Positions 1-8,954 of a stretch of DNA of 62,081 nucleotides are shown here, piece after piece. The position numbers were made by a program, and so were the translations under genes. The notes beneath the pieces were generated by a model, which was not told where the DNA came from, did not search any database, and saw nothing but the letters and a program-made list of their open reading frames with translations. This DNA comes from Microbispora hainanensis (GTDB taxonomy: Bacteria > Actinomycetota > Actinomycetes > Streptosporangiales > Streptosporangiaceae), in NCBI RefSeq assembly GCF_006874475.1, contig NZ_VIRM01000056.1:1-62081 (forward strand), given 5' to 3'. Each line of letters opens with the position of its first letter. Within the stretch, counting starts at the first letter, position 1.

Positions 1-1
1 C

Positions 2-769
2 CCGGCCTCCCCCACCCCCACCAGGACGCCGACGAGGTCCCCGTCGCCCACGCCGAGCACCAGCCCGACGACGCCGCCGTCGGGCTGGCCCAGCCCGAAC
101 GGCTCGCAGGGGGTCACCAGCACGATCAGCGTCTCCGGCACCATGGACGGCGGCCTGAAGCGTTACTACGCCAGCGGTGACATGGGCGACGGCGGGCAGA
201 GCGAGAGCCAGGACCCGATCTTCGAGCTGGCCAACGGCGCCACGCTCAAGAATGTGATCATCGGCTCGCCCGGCGCCGACGGCATCCACTGCCTGGGCAG
301 CTGCACGCTGCAGAACGTCTGGTGGGAGGACGTCGGCGAGGACGCCGCCACCCTGCTGGGCAGCTCGTCGTCGCAGGTCATGACCATCGACGGCGGCGGC
401 GCCAGGAGCGCATCCGACAAGGTGTTCCAGCACAACGGCCCCGGCACCATGATCATCAGGAACTTCCAGGTGGAGAACTTCGGGAAGCTCTACCGTGCCT
501 GCGGCAACTGCACGAACTCCTACCAGCGGCACGTCCAGATGTCGAACATCGTGGCGACCTCTCCCGGCAAGGCGCTCGCCGGGATCAACACCAACTGGGG
601 CGACACCGCGCGCTTCTCGAACATCACGATCAAGAACGACGCCAGCCACAAGATCGTGATCTGCGAGAAGTACAAGGGTGTGCCGAAGGGCAGCGAGCCC
701 TCGAAGATCGGTGAGGGCGCCGACGGCACGAACTGCATCTACAGCTCTTCCGACATCCACTACCAGTAA
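2..769 (+). CDS. Secreted pectate lyase, PL3-type (5' end outside window)
   Basis: The frame is open from base 2, so this is the last 255 codons of a longer gene. Residues 1-34 are a Pro/Thr/Ser-rich linker of the kind that joins a carbohydrate-binding module or signal peptide to a catalytic domain. The rest is a right-handed parallel beta-helix with the polysaccharide lyase family 3 features: GADGIHCLG, a Cys-containing turn (RACGNCTN) and the VWWEDVGEDA segment that carries the Ca-binding acidic residues. Family members cleave de-esterified polygalacturonate by beta-elimination outside the cell. The first Met at 143 lies inside the domain and is not the start. A strong hairpin terminator follows at 829-861. 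Confidence 0.88.
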   Translation, partial: PASPTPTRTPTRSPSPTPSTSPTTPPSGWPSPNGSQGVTSTISVSGTMDGGLKRYYASGDMGDGGQSESQDPIFELANGATLKNVIIGSPGADGIHCLGSCTLQNVWWEDVGEDAATLLGSSSSQVMTIDGGGARSASDKVFQHNGPGTMIIRNFQVENFGKLYRACGNCTNSYQRHVQMSNIVATSPGKALAGINTNWGDTARFSNITIKNDASHKIVICEKYKGVPKGSEPSKIGEGADGTNCIYSSSDIHYQ

Positions 770-828
770 GCGCGCCGACCGGCCCGCGGATCCCCCGGGC
801 CACGTGTGACGGCGGTGCGAGAAAACGG

Positions 829-861
829 AAGGCCCGGTGGTCCCCCCATCCACCGGGCCTT
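829..861. terminator. Bidirectional hairpin terminator
   Basis: A perfect 12-bp stem (AAGGCCCGGTGG and its complement) with a 9-nt loop sits between two convergent genes. It is flanked by an A-rich stretch on the left and TCTGTG on the right, so it can serve both strands. Confidence 0.85.
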
Positions 862-876
862 CTGTGCTGAATTGCC

Positions 877-926
877 GCGCCTCCGGCACGGCAAGCTAAG
901 TGCGCCTCCGGCACGGCGGGCTCAGG
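877..926. repeat. 25-bp tandem repeat x2 that includes a stop codon
   Basis: Two 25-bp units (877-901 and 902-926) begin with the same 16 bases GCGCCTCCGGCACGGC. The second unit contains the stop codon (922-924) of the M20 peptidase on the minus strand. The 14-base core GCGCCTCCGGCACG occurs again near 12298. Confidence 0.8.
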
Positions 927-2274
927 ACGCGCCGTGCCAGCCGCCGTAGCCGGCGAGGAACAGGGCCTCGGTCGTGATGATCCGCTTGAGCTCGTCCAGC
1001 ACCAGTCGCTCGTTGGGGGCGTGGATCGAGGCGCCGTCGTCCTCGGCGCCGTACAGCAGGATCTCGGCCTGGGGGAACTGCCGGGCGAGTGCCGCCACCA
1101 GCGGAATCGAGCCGCCCTGGCCGACCTGACGCGGCGCCCGCCCGAAGGCGCGCTCCAGCGCACGCTCCGCGGCGTTCATGGCCGGGCCGCCCGGCTCGAT
1201 CTGGAAGCCCGAGCCGCTGACGAAGTCGCCGAAGGAGACCTTGACCCCCCACGGCGCGACCTTCTCCAGGTAGGCCGTCACGTCGTTCAGCGCCTGCCGG
1301 GCGTCGCCGTTCGCGGGGATGCGGATCGTGACGCGCGCCCGGGCCACCGCCTGGACCGCGTTGATCGCGCCGGTCACCGTCGGCACGTCCAGACCGGTCA
1401 CCGTGATCGCGTACGACGCCCAGAGCCGGTCGGCGAGCGAGCCGTCGCCGACCAGCGACACGCCGTCGAGCACACCGGCGAGCGCGCGGAACTCCTCGTC
1501 ACCGAGAGCCTCGCCAGGGAAGGTGCCCGGTTCGAGCCCGGGCACGCGTACGTTGCCCTGGTCGTCGTGCAGGGCGGTCAGCATGCGCATGAGCGCCGCC
1601 AGCGCGTCGGGGGCGGCGCCGCCGAACGCGCCGCTGTGCACGGCCTCGGCGAGCGTGCGGACCTCCACGGTGAACGCGGCCATGCCGCGCAGCGACGTGG
1701 TGATCGCGGGGTCGCCCACGGCGGGGTTGCCGACGTCGGCGATGACCATGGCGTCGGCGCGCAGCAGGTCGGGGTTCTCCTCGACGAACGCCTCCAGACG
1801 TTCGCCGGCGTACTCCTCCTGGCCTTCGATGATGACCTTCAGCCCGACCGGGAACCGGCCGTTGAAGGCGCGCAGCGCGGCCACGTGGGCGATGACGCCG
1901 CTCTTGTCGTCGGCCGCGCCGCGGCCGTGCATGACCCCGTCGACGACCGTGGGCTCGAACGGCGGAGTGCGCCACAGGGCGAGGTCGCCGGCGGGCTGCA
2001 CGTCGTAGTGCGCGTAGAGCAGAACGGTCGGGGCCCCGTCCGGGGCGGGCGCCTCGGCGAACACGGCGGGGAAGCTGCCCTCGATGGGGATCTGCCGGAC
2101 GTGCGGGAGGCCGGCGGCGCGGAGCAGCCGTTCCACGAGCGCCGCGGCCTCAAGGACCGGGGCCTCGGAGTGGCCGGGGAACGCGACGGACGGTATGGCG
2201 ACGAGGCGCTTGAGGTCCTCGACCGTCTGCGGCATGCCCTCCTCGACGGCGCGCTCGATCTCCTCTGGTGTCAC
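922..2274 (-). CDS. M20-family metallopeptidase (dipeptidase-like)
   Basis: A 450-residue zinc peptidase of the M20 (ArgE/DapE/carnosinase) family that probably hydrolyses di- or short peptides in the cytoplasm. The metal and catalytic motifs are intact: HYDVQPAGD (H89, D91), GRGAADDKSG (about 117-126) and EGQEE (about 150-154). A dimerisation domain follows around residues 190-320. The reading frame extends 21 codons upstream, but GTG at 2274 is preferred because GGGAGAA lies just before it. There is no signal peptide. Substrate cannot be named from sequence. The gene is divergent from the aminotransferase/alanine dehydrogenase pair, which could use the amino acids it releases. Confidence 0.9.
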   Translation of the reverse strand: MTPEEIERAVEEGMPQTVEDLKRLVAIPSVAFPGHSEAPVLEAAALVERLLRAAGLPHVRQIPIEGSFPAVFAEAPAPDGAPTVLLYAHYDVQPAGDLALWRTPPFEPTVVDGVMHGRGAADDKSGVIAHVAALRAFNGRFPVGLKVIIEGQEEYAGERLEAFVEENPDLLRADAMVIADVGNPAVGDPAITTSLRGMAAFTVEVRTLAEAVHSGAFGGAAPDALAALMRMLTALHDDQGNVRVPGLEPGTFPGEALGDEEFRALAGVLDGVSLVGDGSLADRLWASYAITVTGLDVPTVTGAINAVQAVARARVTIRIPANGDARQALNDVTAYLEKVAPWGVKVSFGDFVSGSGFQIEPGGPAMNAAERALERAFGRAPRQVGQGGSIPLVAALARQFPQAEILLYGAEDDGASIHAPNERLVLDELKRIITTEALFLAGYGGWHGAS

Positions 2275-2364
2275 GACGTTCTCCCGGAATGTACGCGGAT
2301 CTTGCCAAACCTGGCTGGTGGAACCCCATTTGACCACAGGTCAGGCGGACCCATCTCGCGCGTC

Positions 2365-2446
2365 TTGACAGCCCCAATCTACAGTGACGGATTTCGTTGC
2401 CGTTACATGTCGACGTCACGGAATCCGAACTTCTTTCACAGTGACG
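2365..2446. promoter_or_regulatory. Divergent promoter region with repeated ACAGTGACG
   Basis: The 250 bp between the divergent peptidase and aminotransferase genes holds TTGACA at 2365-2370 and two copies of ACAGTGACG (2381-2389 and 2438-2446), with an inverted half, GTCACGG, between them. Alanine dehydrogenase genes are commonly controlled by Lrp/AsnC regulators that bind such degenerate repeats; that link is inferred. No clear -10 could be fixed. Confidence 0.4.
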
Positions 2447-2524
2447 CCACGTAATCACTTGGCAAAACGCGGAAGCGGCATGCACACTGTGCAGCAGCGA
2501 CGGATCACCTGAGGGAAGGTTGCG

Positions 2525-3907
2525 ATGACGCGCCCCGACGTTCTCAAGGCCGCACAGGACAATCTCTGGATGCACTTCACGCGCCACTCCTCCTACGAGG
2601 GAGGGGAGGTGCCCATGATCGTGCGCGGCGAGGGCGCCTACGTCTACGACATCCACGGCAAGCGGTATCTCGACGGCCTGGCCGGACTGTTCGTGGTCCA
2701 GGTCGGCCACGGCCGCGCCGAGCTGGCCGAGGCCGCCGCCAAGCAGGCCCAGGAGCTCGCGTTCTTCCCCCTGTGGTCGTACGCGCACCCGAAGGCCGCC
2801 GAGCTCGCCGCGCGGCTCGCGCAGCTCACCCCCGGCGACCTCAACCGCGTCTTCTTCACCACGGGCGGCGGCGAGGCCGTCGAGTCGGCCTGGAAGCTGG
2901 CCAAGCAGTACTACAAGCTCAAGGGCAAGCCGCTGAAGACCAAGGTCGTCAGCCGGTCCATCGCCTACCACGGCACCCCGCAGGGCGCGCTGTCGATCAC
3001 CGGCATCCCGGCGCTCAAGCAGGTCTTCGAGCCGCTGGTGCCCGGCGCGATCAAGGCCCCCAACACGAACCTCTACCGCGCCGACGAGATCTCCGGCTTC
3101 CCCGGCCTGGAGAAGGACCCCGAGGCGTTCGGCCGCTGGGCCGCCGACCAGGTCGGCAAGGCCATCGAGATGGAGGGCCCGGACACCGTGGCCGCCGTCT
3201 TCGTCGAGCCGGTGCAGAACGCCGGCGGCTGTTTCCCGCCGCCCCCCGGATACTTCCAGCGCCTGCGCGAAATCTGCGACGCCCACGACGTGCTGCTCGT
3301 GTCGGACGAGGTCATCTGCGCCTTCGGCCGTCTCGGCACGATGTTCGGCGGCCAGAAGTTCGACTACGTGCCGGACATCATCACCTGTGCGAAGGGTCTG
3401 ACCAGCGGTTACTCGCCCATCGGCGCCATGATCGTCTCGGATCGGCTGTTCGAGCCGTTCAAGCACGGCAGCGAGACCTTCGCGCACGGATACACCTTCG
3501 GCGGCCACCCGGTGTCGGCCGCCGTCGCCCTGGCCAACCTCGACATCTTCGAGCGCGAGGGACTGCTTGAGCACGTCACGGCCAACGAGCCGGTGTTCAA
3601 GGCGACCCTCGACCGGCTGCGCGACCTGCCGATCGTCGGCGACGTCCGCGGCTCGGGCTACTTCTACGGGATCGAGCTGGTCAAGGACAAGTCCACCAAG
3701 CAGACGTTCAACGAGGAGGAGTCGGAGCGCCTGCTGCGCGGCTTCCTCTCGAAGGCGCTGTACGACGCCGGCCTGTACTGCCGGGCGGACGACCGTGGGG
3801 ACCCGGTCGTGCAGCTCGCCCCGCCGCTGATCTGCGGCCCCAAGGAGTTCGACGAGATCGAGTCGATTCTCCGTTCGGTGCTCACCGAGGCGTGGGCCCG
3901 CCTGTAG
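2525..3907 (+). CDS. Class III PLP aminotransferase (omega-amino acid or diamine:pyruvate type)
   Basis: A 460-residue fold-type I aminotransferase. The PLP lysine is K290 in CAKGLTSGY, D261 (VSDEV) contacts the pyridine nitrogen, and TTGGGEAVE (112-120) forms the phosphate cup. Class III enzymes take an omega-amino group from diamines, beta-alanine, taurine or similar donors and pass it to pyruvate or 2-oxoglutarate. The next gene, 67 bp downstream on the same strand, is alanine dehydrogenase, so a pyruvate-dependent enzyme whose alanine product is recycled is the attractive reading (inference). The ATG start is preceded by GAGGGAAGG. The amino donor cannot be assigned. Confidence 0.88.
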   Translation: MTRPDVLKAAQDNLWMHFTRHSSYEGGEVPMIVRGEGAYVYDIHGKRYLDGLAGLFVVQVGHGRAELAEAAAKQAQELAFFPLWSYAHPKAAELAARLAQLTPGDLNRVFFTTGGGEAVESAWKLAKQYYKLKGKPLKTKVVSRSIAYHGTPQGALSITGIPALKQVFEPLVPGAIKAPNTNLYRADEISGFPGLEKDPEAFGRWAADQVGKAIEMEGPDTVAAVFVEPVQNAGGCFPPPPGYFQRLREICDAHDVLLVSDEVICAFGRLGTMFGGQKFDYVPDIITCAKGLTSGYSPIGAMIVSDRLFEPFKHGSETFAHGYTFGGHPVSAAVALANLDIFEREGLLEHVTANEPVFKATLDRLRDLPIVGDVRGSGYFYGIELVKDKSTKQTFNEEESERLLRGFLSKALYDAGLYCRADDRGDPVVQLAPPLICGPKEFDEIESILRSVLTEAWARL

Positions 3908-3974
3908 ACCATCGAGCTCGTGCGGCCGGACAGGGGGCGACCGTGACGAGTGACCGCTTGAAAGGACACACCTC

Positions 3975-5090
3975 ATGAAGATCGGCGTGCCCGCCGAGGT
4001 CAAGAACCACGAATACCGCGTCGCCGCCACCCCGGCCGGCGTCCACGAGCTCGTCCGTCACGGCCACGAGGTCAGCGTCCAGCGCGGCGCCGGGCTCGGC
4101 TCCCACATCACCGACGAGGAGTACCTCGCGGCCGGCGCCAAGCTGGTCGAGGGCGCCGACGAGGTGTGGGCCGAGTCGGAGATGATCCTCAAGGTCAAGG
4201 AGCCGATCGCGGAGGAGTACCACCGCCTCCGCGCGGACCAGATCCTGTTCACCTACCTCCACCTCGCCGCCTCCCGGCCGTGCACCGACGCGCTGCTCGC
4301 GGCGGGGACCACCGCCATCGCGTACGAGACCGTCCAGGTCGGCAACGGCCTGCCGTTGCTGGCCCCGATGTCGGAGGTCGCCGGGCGGCTCGCCCCCCAG
4401 GTCGGCGCGTACAACCTGATGCGGTTCAACGGCGGACGCGGCGTGCTCCCCGGCGGGGTGCCCGGCGTGGCCCCCGCCAAGGTCGTCGTGATCGGCGGCG
4501 GCGTCTCCGGCCTGAACGCGGCGCAGATCGCCGTCGGCATGGGCGCCGACGTGACGATCCTCGACGTCAACATCGACCGGCTGCGCTTCATCGACGCCGT
4601 CTACCAGGGCCGGCTGAAGACGCTGGTCTCGACGTCGTACGCGATCGAGCGGGCGGTGATCGAGGCCGACCTGGTCATCGGCGCCGTGCTCATCCCGGGC
4701 GCCAAGGCCCCGACGCTCGTCTCCAACGAGCTGGTCTCCCGCATGAAGCCGGGCTCCGTGCTCGTCGACATCGCGATCGACCAGGGCGGCTGCTTCGAGG
4801 ACTCCCGCCCGACCACGCACGCCGAGCCGACGTTCCGCGTGCACGAGTCGGTGTTCTACTGCGTGGCGAACATGCCGGGCTCGGTGGCCAACACCTCCAC
4901 CTACGCCCTGACGAACGCGACCCTGCCGTACGCCGTGAAGATCGCGGACAAGGGCTGGAAGGACGCGCTGCGCGGCGACCAGGCGCTCGGCCTGGGTCTC
5001 AACACCCACGCCGGCGTGCTCACCAACGAGCCCGTCGCCTCGGCGCACGGCCTGGCGTACACGCCGGTCGCGGAGATCCTCGCCGCCTGA
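3975..5090 (+). CDS. ald: Alanine dehydrogenase
   Basis: A 371-residue NAD-dependent L-alanine dehydrogenase (L-alanine + NAD+ to pyruvate + ammonia). Family residues fall at the expected numbers: R15, K75 in KVKEP and H96 in YLHLA bind or turn over pyruvate, and VDIAIDQGG carries the catalytic Asp at about 270. The Rossmann motif VIGGGVSGLNAAQ lies near 172-184. The length is typical. GAAAGGA precedes the ATG. It is probably co-transcribed with the aminotransferase upstream, regenerating pyruvate and releasing ammonia. It converges on the Sel1 gene with only 16 bp between the stops. Confidence 0.95.
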   Translation: MKIGVPAEVKNHEYRVAATPAGVHELVRHGHEVSVQRGAGLGSHITDEEYLAAGAKLVEGADEVWAESEMILKVKEPIAEEYHRLRADQILFTYLHLAASRPCTDALLAAGTTAIAYETVQVGNGLPLLAPMSEVAGRLAPQVGAYNLMRFNGGRGVLPGGVPGVAPAKVVVIGGGVSGLNAAQIAVGMGADVTILDVNIDRLRFIDAVYQGRLKTLVSTSYAIERAVIEADLVIGAVLIPGAKAPTLVSNELVSRMKPGSVLVDIAIDQGGCFEDSRPTTHAEPTFRVHESVFYCVANMPGSVANTSTYALTNATLPYAVKIADKGWKDALRGDQALGLGLNTHAGVLTNEPVASAHGLAYTPVAEILAA

Positions 5091-5106
5091 CCGCAAACGT
5101 GGGGGA

Positions 5107-6585
5107 TCAGCGCAGTCCGAGGCGCCTGCGCAGATCCCTCGCGGTGCCGAGCACGTGCTCGACCTCGGCCGGGGTGGGTAACGGGGCCGTGCCCGGCCGC
5201 AGCAGCGTCGCGCGCACCAGGGCGAGGTGCTCGATGGCGGCCCGGTGCAGCCCGCTCGCCCGCGCGAGCCACCCCACGGTGTCCGCCGGGCTTACCTCGT
5301 CCGGGCCGTCGCCGAGCGGCGAGGCCCCTGTGACGAGCTCACCGGTGACCAGATCCCACGTGCCGAGGATCTCGACCAGGTCCGCGGGCTCCGCCGCCGG
5401 GTCGCCGCGCCTGCGCGCCGCCGCCACGGCGAGCTCCGCGCGTGCGGCCTGCCCGGGCTCCGCCGGGCGGCTCCAGTAGGGCGGGGCCGGGTCGAGCAGG
5501 CACTCCTCGGCCTCGGGTGACGCGCCGAGCAGGGGCAGCAGCGTCCGCAGCTCGACCATGGCGCCGTGGTGCCCGCGTTCGGCCGCCCGCCTGAACCAGT
5601 GGCGCGCGCCCTTCAGGTCGTTGTGCTCGGCGACGAGCAGTAGCCCGAAGCGGAAGGCGGCCTCGGGGTCGTCGGTGGCGGCCTGCCCGTACCATCGGGC
5701 GGCTCCCGGCTTGTCGTCCATGCGGGCGCAGACGAGGCCGGCCATCCGTCGCGCGTCCGGCCGGCCGGTCTGCGCCGCCCGCTCGAAGCAGGCGCGTGCC
5801 GTGGTCAGATCGCCCCGGCAGAGCGCCATGTCGCCCAGCCGGAAGGCCGCCCCGGGGTGGTCGGCGCGGACGGCGAGCCGATAGAACCCCTCCGCGCCCT
5901 TCTCGTCGCGGGCCGCGTGCAGGAGCAGGGCCATGTGATAGGCGGCCTCCGCGTGGCCGCCGCGCGCCGCGTACTCCCACCAGTGCAGCGCCTCGGCCTC
6001 GTCGCCCGCGGCGTAGCCGAGGAATCCCAGGTCGTGGGCCGAGCGCAGGTCGCCGTCCACGGCGGCCCTGAAGTGCCAGCGCCGCGCGCCCATGCCGTCG
6101 CCCTGGTCCTCGCAGAGCAGGGCCAGCCGCCGGGCCGCGTGGCGGGAGCCGTCCTCGGCCGCCCGCTCGAACCACTTGCGCGCTCCGTCGACGTCGCCGC
6201 GCCGCTCCAGCAGCAGTGATGCCAGGTTCGTCGCCGCGTCGGCGTCGCCGGTGCCCGCCGCAAGCTCGAACCAGCCGACGGCCTCCTCGGTCGTTCCGTG
6301 CGTGCGGTGCCACAGCCCAAGGTTGTAGGCGCTGTCGACGTTGCCCGCCCGCGCCGCCCGCTCCCACCAGAGCCGGGCGCCCAGCCGGTCGTCGCGCTCC
6401 GCGCACAGCCGGCCCAGCCGGTGCGCCGCGTCGCTGTCGCCGTCACGGGCCCTGTCGACCAGGTTCGCCTCGGCCGGGTCCAGGGGTTCAGGGGTACGCG
6501 GGACCGGTATCCCGGGCCACGCGGTCGCCTCCGTCGCTCCCACTAGTGTCATGGGACACAGGGTGACACGTAACCGAGTCGTCAC
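5107..6585 (-). CDS. Sel1/TPR-like repeat protein
   Basis: A 492-residue protein built from about nine Sel1-like repeats (residues 45 to about 345). Each has the signature A..LG.L....GD...A..W...AA..G, with recurring AARWYGQAA and GARHWFRRAAERG elements. A helical C-terminal third (about 370-492) has no recognised domain. Sel1 repeats make alpha-solenoids that mediate protein contacts; no enzymatic residues, signal peptide or membrane segment are seen, so it is probably a cytoplasmic scaffold. The start is uncertain: GTG at 6585, ATG at 6552 or GTG at 6543 are possible, and none has a good ribosome-binding site. Confidence 0.75.
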   Translation of the reverse strand: MTTRLRVTLCPMTLVGATEATAWPGIPVPRTPEPLDPAEANLVDRARDGDSDAAHRLGRLCAERDDRLGARLWWERAARAGNVDSAYNLGLWHRTHGTTEEAVGWFELAAGTGDADAATNLASLLLERRGDVDGARKWFERAAEDGSRHAARRLALLCEDQGDGMGARRWHFRAAVDGDLRSAHDLGFLGYAAGDEAEALHWWEYAARGGHAEAAYHMALLLHAARDEKGAEGFYRLAVRADHPGAAFRLGDMALCRGDLTTARACFERAAQTGRPDARRMAGLVCARMDDKPGAARWYGQAATDDPEAAFRFGLLLVAEHNDLKGARHWFRRAAERGHHGAMVELRTLLPLLGASPEAEECLLDPAPPYWSRPAEPGQAARAELAVAAARRRGDPAAEPADLVEILGTWDLVTGELVTGASPLGDGPDEVSPADTVGWLARASGLHRAAIEHLALVRATLLRPGTAPLPTPAEVEHVLGTARDLRRRLGLR

Positions 6586-6797
6586 GGAGGGTTATTGCAA
6601 GACATTGGGATGACACACCGGGCGCGGCGCCGCGCAGGCGCCACACCCCGCGCTCTCGCCTGAGCTCGGCGGCGCTCCGGCGGCCGGCGGTAGAGGGATA
6701 TCCCGGAGCCGGCCGCAGGGATTGCCACGATGTGGCCGGTCAGGGCCCCGGCGCATCGTGGGAGTCGTCAGAACGGAGCTCGGACAGGAGAAGAGAG

Positions 6798-7683
6798 ATG
6801 ATTCAGATGAATCGCTGTGGAGCATGCGTCAAGGCCCTCGTGATCGGCGGGCTTGCCGCCGGTCTCGCGTGCGCGACGGTGGCCGGTCCGGCGCAGGCGG
6901 ACGTGAACCGGCACCCTCCGAGGATCAACAGCGTCATTCCCGTCGACGGCGGGTTACGGGTGACGTGGGGGCCGGACACGTTCTTCCCCGGCACGGTCGC
7001 GGGCGAGACGACGGTCCTGACGTTCGGCGGCATTCAAGAGGGCAAATGGGACGACCGCGGCGCCACCACCTCCTTCACCATTCCCTCCGCGCACGTGCGG
7101 GCCTACGCCGGACAGGCGCCCCGGGTGACCGTCTGCTACCTGTGGCCCAGCGTCGGGCACCCGTCGGAGTGCAGTGCCGGACCCCATCCCGATCGCCGGG
7201 AACGTCCCCTCCTATCCTCCGGGCGCGGGTCAGTTCCGCCCCGTGCCCAAGCCGCAGAACCTGCGGGTCGTCGGCTACCGCGACTACCGGGCGACGGTGC
7301 AGTGGGTGAACGGCAGCTCGTACAAGAAGGTGCTGTTCCGGTATGACCCCGGTGTGCAGGTGGACCTGCCGGGCAACGCGACCACGGCCACCACGGGGAC
7401 GCTGGTTCCCGGCAAGACCTACACCTTCAAGGTGGAAGGCGCCTGGTCAGGCGGCCTCTTCGCGACCCGCTACTCCGGCTGGACCGAGATCACGTACACC
7501 GTGCCGAAGAACCCGCCCTTCTGGCCGGGGGGTTCGGTGAAGAAGCCGTACGGGCCGGACACGTGCAAGCAGGGATACGTCTGGCGCGAGGCCACTCCCG
7601 CCGACCACGTCTGCGTGACGCCCGCCACCCGTGACCAGGCGCGCACCGACAACGCCCTCGCGGCGAGCCGGCGCGTCTTCTGA
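6798..7683 (+). pseudogene. Secreted two-domain fibronectin-III-like protein, frameshifted
   Basis: The start ATG (RBS GGAGAAGAGAG) opens a classic signal peptide ending ...AGPAQA, then a beta-rich domain (about residues 35-125). Near 7172 the frame must advance by one base to continue: the first frame runs on as Arg-rich non-protein sequence to 7346, while the next frame resumes with PIPIAGNVPS and a second fibronectin-III-like domain (WVNGSSYKKVLF ... TYTFKVEGAW). It ends in a Cys-containing tail (CKQGYVWREA ... DHVCVTPAT). Both halves look like one secreted actinobacterial protein of about 295 residues. A one-base insertion, sequencing error or programmed shift cannot be told apart here. 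Function unknown. Confidence 0.7.
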
Positions 7684-7729
7684 CCAGCCGCGTTCCCTCA
7701 CCCCGTGTTCCCTCGCCCCGCGTTCCCTG

Positions 7730-7762
7730 CGGATGCCGGCCGGAACCCCCGGCCGGCATCCG
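7730..7762. terminator. Strong hairpin between convergent genes
   Basis: A perfect 14-bp stem (CGGATGCCGGCCGG and its complement) with a 5-nt loop, followed by TTTCG. It terminates the secreted-protein gene and probably also the convergent membrane-protein gene. Just before it, at 7691-7728, a 15-bp unit beginning CGTTCCCT is repeated about 2.5 times. Confidence 0.88.
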
Positions 7763-7779
7763 TTTCGCCATGCCCGGGG

Positions 7780-8952
7780 TCAGGGGGAGCGCTCGAACCT
7801 GACGAAGCCCACGTACATGCCCATGCCGCAGGCGTAACGCAGCCGCCCCTCCGGGCGGGCGGCCAGCCGCACCACGCGCTCGCCCGTCACGGGGAGCACG
7901 ACGTCGTGGTCGTCGATCGCGAGCGTGCGCGTGCAGCCCCGGTTGTCCTTCGTCCTGAAGACGATTTCGACGGGCCGTCCGGCGGCGGCGACGGCGATCC
8001 CGGGCCGGAACCCCTCCGGGGTCGCCCAGACGGTGAGCCGCTGGACGCCGTCCGTGCCGGTGAGGGCGCGTCCCGCCGCGGCGGCGGGGGAGCCGAACTC
8101 CGGCAGGGAGACGTCCGGCAGCCAGCCGCCGAGCCGCAGCCCGGAGCCGACCGTGAACAGCCCGGCGGCCAAGGCCGCGATCCCCGCGAGGACGGCCAGC
8201 CGGGTCGAGACGAGCGTGCGCAGCAGCAGTCCGAGGGCGGCGAAGGCGGGCGCGGTGCCGAGCGCGAGCCCCGCGAGCGCGGCCGCGCCCCCGAGCGCCG
8301 AACCCGCGCCGACGGCCACGACCTCGATGCCGATCGTGACGCCGCAGGGTACGAGGATCGTGGCCATGCCCAGCACCCCCGCCCGCACGAGGGTGGGGGA
8401 ATGGGCCGCGATCCCCGAGAAACCGGTCCCGCGGGCCGCGCCGCCCAGTGGTGCACGACCCCGTGGTGCGCCACCCGGCAGTGCAGGACCCCGGGGCGGT
8501 GATGTGTTGTCCGGCAATGCGCTTTTCGGTGGTGTGCGGTCCTGTGCGTGCCCGCCGTCCGGGCATGAGCATTCACGCGGGTCGCCGCCTGCCGTCTCGG
8601 GCGCCGTCCTCACCGGTGCGCACCGGCGGCGACGGAGCATCCGTACGGCGAGCACGACGACCACGGTCCCGGCGGCGACGAGCAGTGCCGCGCGAGTGCG
8701 CGGGCCGACCTGTACGGCGGCGCCCGCCAGCCCGAGCAGCGCCCCGAGGGCGGTGTGGGCGGCGAGCCTGCCGGCCAGGAACGCCGCCACCGGCGGTAAG
8801 CCACCGGACGGGCCGTGAGACGGGCTGTGAGACGGGCCGTTAGACGGGGCGACGAGGCCGATGAGGAGGCCGCCCTGGACGGCGGTGCACGACGCCGTGC
8901 CCGCGGCAAGGCCGGCGACGAGGCCTCCGGCGAACAGGGCGGCCGGGTTCAC
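7780..8952 (-). CDS. TauE/SafE-like membrane protein with C-terminal cupredoxin-like domain
   Basis: A 390-residue polytopic protein. The first two-thirds carry about six membrane segments in two blocks split by a hydrophilic, Cys/His-containing loop (CSCPDGGHAQ). The last 90 residues form a cupredoxin_1-like domain with the metal-site pattern GCTRTLAI ... YACGMGMYVG, which in related proteins binds copper. The architecture fits the family of sulfite-exporter-like proteins linked to copper handling; the metal is inferred. The start GTG at 8952 lies 2 bp beyond the stop of the Cys-rich small gene, so the two are translationally coupled. The open frame continues upstream to 9366 but only overlaps that gene. 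Confidence 0.8.
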   Translation of the reverse strand: MNPAALFAGGLVAGLAAGTASCTAVQGGLLIGLVAPSNGPSHSPSHGPSGGLPPVAAFLAGRLAAHTALGALLGLAGAAVQVGPRTRAALLVAAGTVVVVLAVRMLRRRRCAPVRTAPETAGGDPRECSCPDGGHAQDRTPPKSALPDNTSPPRGPALPGGAPRGRAPLGGAARGTGFSGIAAHSPTLVRAGVLGMATILVPCGVTIGIEVVAVGAGSALGGAAALAGLALGTAPAFAALGLLLRTLVSTRLAVLAGIAALAAGLFTVGSGLRLGGWLPDVSLPEFGSPAAAAGRALTGTDGVQRLTVWATPEGFRPGIAVAAAGRPVEIVFRTKDNRGCTRTLAIDDHDVVLPVTGERVVRLAARPEGRLRYACGMGMYVGFVRFERSP

Positions 8953-8954
8953 GG

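Noticed and set aside
143..769. Complete small pectate lyase starting at ATG 143
   Set aside because: The frame is open to base 2 and encodes a linker before the domain; ATG 143 has no RBS.
934..2454. 506-codon plus-strand ORF opposite the M20 gene
   Set aside because: Arg/Asp/His-rich shadow with no domain; the M20 motifs are all on the minus strand.
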